Source: Deltaproteobacteria bacterium (GTDB lineage Bacteria; Desulfobacterota; Desulfuromonadia; Geobacterales; DSM-12255). Taken from it: a stretch of 53,382 nt of DNA. Each line of letters opens with the position of its first letter. The first letter of the stretch is position 1. Of this stretch, positions 51,406 through 53,382 are shown piece after piece. The stretch lies in contig JAJZTK010000009.1 in assembly GCA_021849045.1 (NCBI GenBank), positions 1-53,382 of the forward strand, written 5' to 3'. The notes beneath the pieces are model-generated. The model had not been told where the DNA came from, did not search any database, and worked only from the letters and a program-made list of their open reading frames with translations. The position numbers and the translations under genes were made by a program.

Positions 51406-51552
51406 TTACATTCTGGTTCATGTGACACCTCCCTGGCGAGTCAGTATACCATATCACCCGCAGGCAAAGAGCCGCCCATCCCCGGGGATGACAGCAGGCT
51501 TGATTTCTGCTCTACCATGGGCTATTATGCAGCCGTCTCAAAATTGTTCCTA

Positions 51553-51637
51553 AGTATACGATAATACTAAACCATCCGCGAGGATGGGGCGGAAAGCCTA
51601 CAGGGTCTCAACGAGACAGCCGGGTTGCCGAAATACT
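51553..51637 (+). ncRNA. GEMM-I riboswitch, probable cGAMP (GEMM-Ib) type
   Basis: The core follows the GEMM-I aptamer: AAACC, hairpin P2 CCATCC-GCGA-GGATGG with a GNRA loop, the GGCGGAAAGCC linker, P3 GTCTC-AAC-GAGAC, and GCCGGGTTGCCG closing the fold. P1 is AGTAT (51553-51557) with ATACT (51633-51637). From memory the sequence is nearly that of the Geobacter metallireducens cGAMP riboswitches, which also read AATACTAAACC at the ligand pocket. The 3' half of the aptamer is shared with the following terminator, so ligand binding should prevent termination (an ON switch) and raise expression of the beta-barrel gene. Confidence 0.9.
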
Positions 51638-51661
51638 CCAGATTTCGGCCCCGGCTTTTTT
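51619..51661 (+). terminator. Riboswitch-controlled terminator
   Basis: GCCGGG (51619-51624) pairs with CCCGGC (51650-51655) and CCGAAAT (51628-51634) with ATTTCGG (51642-51648), with a 7-base loop and six T after the stem. The 5' strand is the last part of the aptamer, including P1. This is a standard expression platform. Confidence 0.85.
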
Positions 51662-51684
51662 GTTGCCGCTGGCTGGGGGTAAAA

Positions 51685-51697
51685 GAGGAGGTGATTC
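51685..51697 (+). promoter_or_regulatory. Extended Shine-Dalgarno-like sequence without a start codon
   Basis: GAGGAGGTGATTCC in the leader is almost the exact complement of the 16S rRNA 3' end (AGGAGGTGATCC plus one T). It lies about 66 bases before the ATG of the beta-barrel gene, which has its own AGGAGG. It may hold ribosomes on the leader, or mark a lost reading frame. Confidence 0.4.
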
Positions 51698-51763
51698 CAC
51701 GCAAAGCGGCACGCATTTCAGGGCCTGATTGCCCGACATTCAATTGTTACAGGAGGAAGAACA

Positions 51764-52387
51764 ATGAAAAAGATAACCGTAGCTGCATGCTTTGTCCTTA
51801 TCGCTTCCATGGCATCCACTGCCCTCGCAGACAGCATCCAGAACAGGTTCGGCGTCACCGGCCGCATCGGATTCCTGATCCCCGGGGACAGCGAATTCAT
51901 CGACTACCCGCACTATCGGAGGTCTGATACCGACACGGGAATAATCGGAGGCGGCGGATTCATCTATGGCATCGACAGGAACTGGACAGCGGAGCTGGAT
52001 ATCACCCGAACGGAGTTCCGTGCCCATGACGGTTACGGATTCGAAGAAGCCGATTTCGCTACCACCAACATCTCCCTGGGAGCCCAATACCGCTTCATCA
52101 ACCTGCCCGTGAAGAAGCTCGTACCCTATGCCGGTGCCGGTCTCGACATCCTCCTCAACGACTTCTCGCCGGTTGACGGTTCCGGCGGGAGCGCGGACAG
52201 CGTCGTAGGGGTACACGTGTCGGGCGGAGTCGACTACTTCGTGCTCAAGCAATTGGCCGTAACCGGCCAGTTGAAGGGAGTATTTGCGCCCGATGCGGAC
52301 ATCAGGGATTACCGCGGCGTCAAGGTCGGCAACTTCGCCCCCTCCAGCCTCTCCGTGACGTTCGGCGTCCGCTATTTCTTCGATTAA
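51764..52387 (+). CDS. Outer-membrane beta-barrel protein under riboswitch control
   Basis: The 207-residue protein has a signal peptide (MKKITVAACFVLIASMASTALADSI, cleavage near LADS) and then a small barrel of alternating strands of the OmpW/OmpA-barrel kind: VTGRIGFLIPGD, GGGFIYGIDRNWTAELDITR, NISLGAQYRFIN, LVPYAGAGLDILL, VGVHVSGGVDYFV and the C-terminal SVTFGVRYFFD with a final-strand aromatic signature. AGGAGGAAGAACA precedes the ATG. The control by a cGAMP-type riboswitch suggests a role in surface or extracellular electron transfer states; the cargo is unknown. Confidence 0.88.
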   Translation: MKKITVAACFVLIASMASTALADSIQNRFGVTGRIGFLIPGDSEFIDYPHYRRSDTDTGIIGGGGFIYGIDRNWTAELDITRTEFRAHDGYGFEEADFATTNISLGAQYRFINLPVKKLVPYAGAGLDILLNDFSPVDGSGGSADSVVGVHVSGGVDYFVLKQLAVTGQLKGVFAPDADIRDYRGVKVGNFAPSSLSVTFGVRYFFD

Positions 52388-52410
52388 CGAGCCATTTTGC
52401 CCCACAGATC

Positions 52411-52441
52411 GAAAAAAGCCCCGGGTTCCGGGGCTTTTTTC
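52411..52441. terminator. Bidirectional terminator
   Basis: GAAAAAAGCCCCGG and CCGGGGCTTTTTTC pair perfectly over 14 bp with a 3-base loop, with A- and T-runs on the two sides. It lies between convergent genes and should serve both. Confidence 0.92.
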
Positions 52442-52498
52442 GTCACGGGAAGAGGCCGGCACTGCGGGTTAACGTGCCTGTTCCCCTTTATCTTTTCA

Positions 52499-52870
52499 CT
52501 ACAAAGTCTGCGTAACGGAATCAATGGACACAGCCAAGGTGGCGCGCAACCAATCGAATTTTGACTTCAGAAGATCAAAGTCTGGTCCGGAAGTTATAAA
52601 CGTTGCTTTGCCCTTGATCAGGAAACCGGTGCCTGTTCCATGCAAGCCTTGCACTTTGCTGCTCCCCAGGGTAATCAACACCTCAGGGTTAAAGGCGATA
52701 TTCGCCTCGGTACGATGCATATATCCGGCCGGAATCAGCAAACGGCCGTCGGGGGAGATACGCAGGTAACTATTCCAGGTATTGACCATATGCGGCCCAT
52801 CCTGGCCCAACGTAGCAATGGCAACCACGCCATCCTGTTTCATTATTTCCAGCAGTTTTTCGGGAATCAT
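52499..52870 (-). CDS. Pyridoxamine 5'-phosphate oxidase-like flavin-binding protein
   Basis: The 123-residue protein has the split-barrel fold of the PNPOx superfamily: the N-terminal helix EKLLEIMKQDGVVAIATLGQDGPHMVNTW, the strand GRLLIPAGYMHRTEANIAFNP and LITLGSSKVQGLHGTGTGFLIKGKATF. Members bind FMN, F420 or heme and carry out mixed redox roles, so the exact function is open. ATG at 52870 follows AGGAGG by seven bases; a frame ten codons longer is without a signal. No neighbouring gene explains it. Confidence 0.82.
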   Translation of the reverse strand: MIPEKLLEIMKQDGVVAIATLGQDGPHMVNTWNSYLRISPDGRLLIPAGYMHRTEANIAFNPEVLITLGSSKVQGLHGTGTGFLIKGKATFITSGPDFDLLKSKFDWLRATLAVSIDSVTQTL

Positions 52871-52959
52871 TGTTACTACCTCCTGTGGTTTGATGGTCAT
52901 GCAGCCTTACACTATGAATTGGAAGCGCGTGATGGCGGCGGAGCCGACAACAGGCCTTT

Positions 52960-53181
52960 TCAGGCAGCGCTGCCGTTCAGATAGGCATTGATCTCCGTCT
53001 CTACCGCCGCCTCCTGCTCCGGCGAGAGGCCGTGGATGCTGACCACGTCCTTGAGCAGACAGATCCCCACCTTGCAGGTGACGCAGCCGATGTCGTAACG
53101 GCCGAGAATCTCTCCCACCGTCGGGTGCTGCGCAATCACATCCTGTATGGCCATCTCCCCTAATCCGTTTTGAAAGGTCAT
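52960..53181 (-). CDS. DUF1858-like small cysteine-containing protein
   Basis: The 73-residue protein reads AIQDVIAQHPTVGEILGRYDIGCVTCKVGICLLKDVVSIHGL, the pattern of the DUF1858/DUF542 domain in which a helical bundle presents a GC-x-x-C motif. Such domains occur next to iron-sulfur repair and nitrosative-stress proteins. The start at 53181 lies six bases behind AGGAG; an earlier ATG at 53202 has no signal. It is on the same strand as the flavin protein, 89 bases upstream of it. Confidence 0.8.
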   Translation of the reverse strand: MTFQNGLGEMAIQDVIAQHPTVGEILGRYDIGCVTCKVGICLLKDVVSIHGLSPEQEAAVETEINAYLNGSAA

Positions 53182-53314
53182 GTGCGCTCTCCTGTTGTTC
53201 ATTGTTAGGGATACGCTACACTCTTCCTACGGACAAACAGATGACCAAGGTCAAAAACAGCCGTTTTCCCGGCCAGGCCGGCGATCTGCCGGAACGCACG
53301 TCAGCCCGGATGCT

Positions 53315-53382
53315 CTACAGTTTTTCCCGGATCTGCCGAAGTAAATGCATACCCTTTTCACCAGAACAAAAGAGCGCGCTAT
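53315..53382 (-). CDS. C-terminal end of a gene cut by the window edge
   Basis: The last - strand codons read SALFCSGEKGMHLLRQIREKL before a TAG at 53315-53317. The composition is protein-like and the stop lies 134 bases before the DUF1858-like start, so it is probably the 3' end of a gene that extends beyond the window. No family can be named from 21 residues. Confidence 0.35.
   Translation of the reverse strand, partial: SALFCSGEKGMHLLRQIREKL

Noticed and set aside
51625-51927. A 100-codon frame across the riboswitch terminator and the start of the barrel gene
   Set aside because: It runs through the terminator hairpin and is out of frame with the signal-peptide-bearing barrel gene; it is Arg/His/Pro-rich.

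Overview
The window looks like a chromosomal segment of a Geobacteraceae-type (Desulfuromonadales) Gram-negative anaerobe. The reasons are a complete outer-membrane/lipid A biogenesis block, an anaerobic beta-oxidation block with a quinone-linked FeS oxidoreductase, a fused isobutyryl-CoA mutase (IcmF), and a GEMM-I riboswitch that closely resembles the cGAMP-type riboswitches of Geobacter. Most genes are GC-rich; small AT-richer islands at about 16-17.5, 44.9-45.8 and 49.2-51.5 kb carry toxin-antitoxin loci and gene remnants.

Region 1 (1-16 kb, + strand) is an envelope operon: LolC/E permease, lolD, bamA, skp/ompH, lpxD, fabZ, lpxA, lpxB, msbA, a DUF374 acyltransferase, waaA, lpxK, a Trm112-like zinc peptide, waaF and waaC. 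Together they build lipid A and the inner core, flip the lipid, sort lipoproteins and assemble outer-membrane proteins. Many junctions carry degenerate 7-bp tandem arrays, one of which contains both a stop codon and the next start codon. The operon ends in a glycosyltransferase cut short by a 190-bp inverted-repeat element, followed by higBA.

Region 2 (17.6-27.6 kb, mostly - strand) holds a SnoaL-like protein, an MFS transporter, a universal stress protein, a MerR regulator and a liv-type ABC importer operon (livG, acyl-CoA ligase, livH, livM, livK, livF).

Region 3 (27.8-44.8 kb, + strand) is acyl-CoA catabolism: icmF, a double-hotdog thioesterase, an M24 peptidase, thiolase, 3-hydroxybutyryl-CoA dehydrogenase (with an in-frame TAG), crotonase, acyl-CoA dehydrogenase, a membrane FeS oxidoreductase likely passing ETF electrons to menaquinone, a short family III CoA-transferase, a second acyl-CoA dehydrogenase and a two-subunit class I CoA-transferase. 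The icmF and thiolase promoters share an almost identical 22-bp block between and including the -35 box, suggesting one regulator. Palindromic intergenic elements of several families sit at nearly every junction.

Region 4 (44.9-53.4 kb) has a RelE/ParE-type toxin-antitoxin pair, a large NAD-glutamate dehydrogenase, an M48 protease remnant, a decayed toxin with an intact antitoxin and operator, a frameshifted antidote gene, a cGAMP-type GEMM riboswitch with an overlapping terminator in front of an outer-membrane beta-barrel gene, a flavin/PNPOx-like protein and a DUF1858-like small protein. No rRNA, tRNA, CRISPR array or intact transposase was seen.
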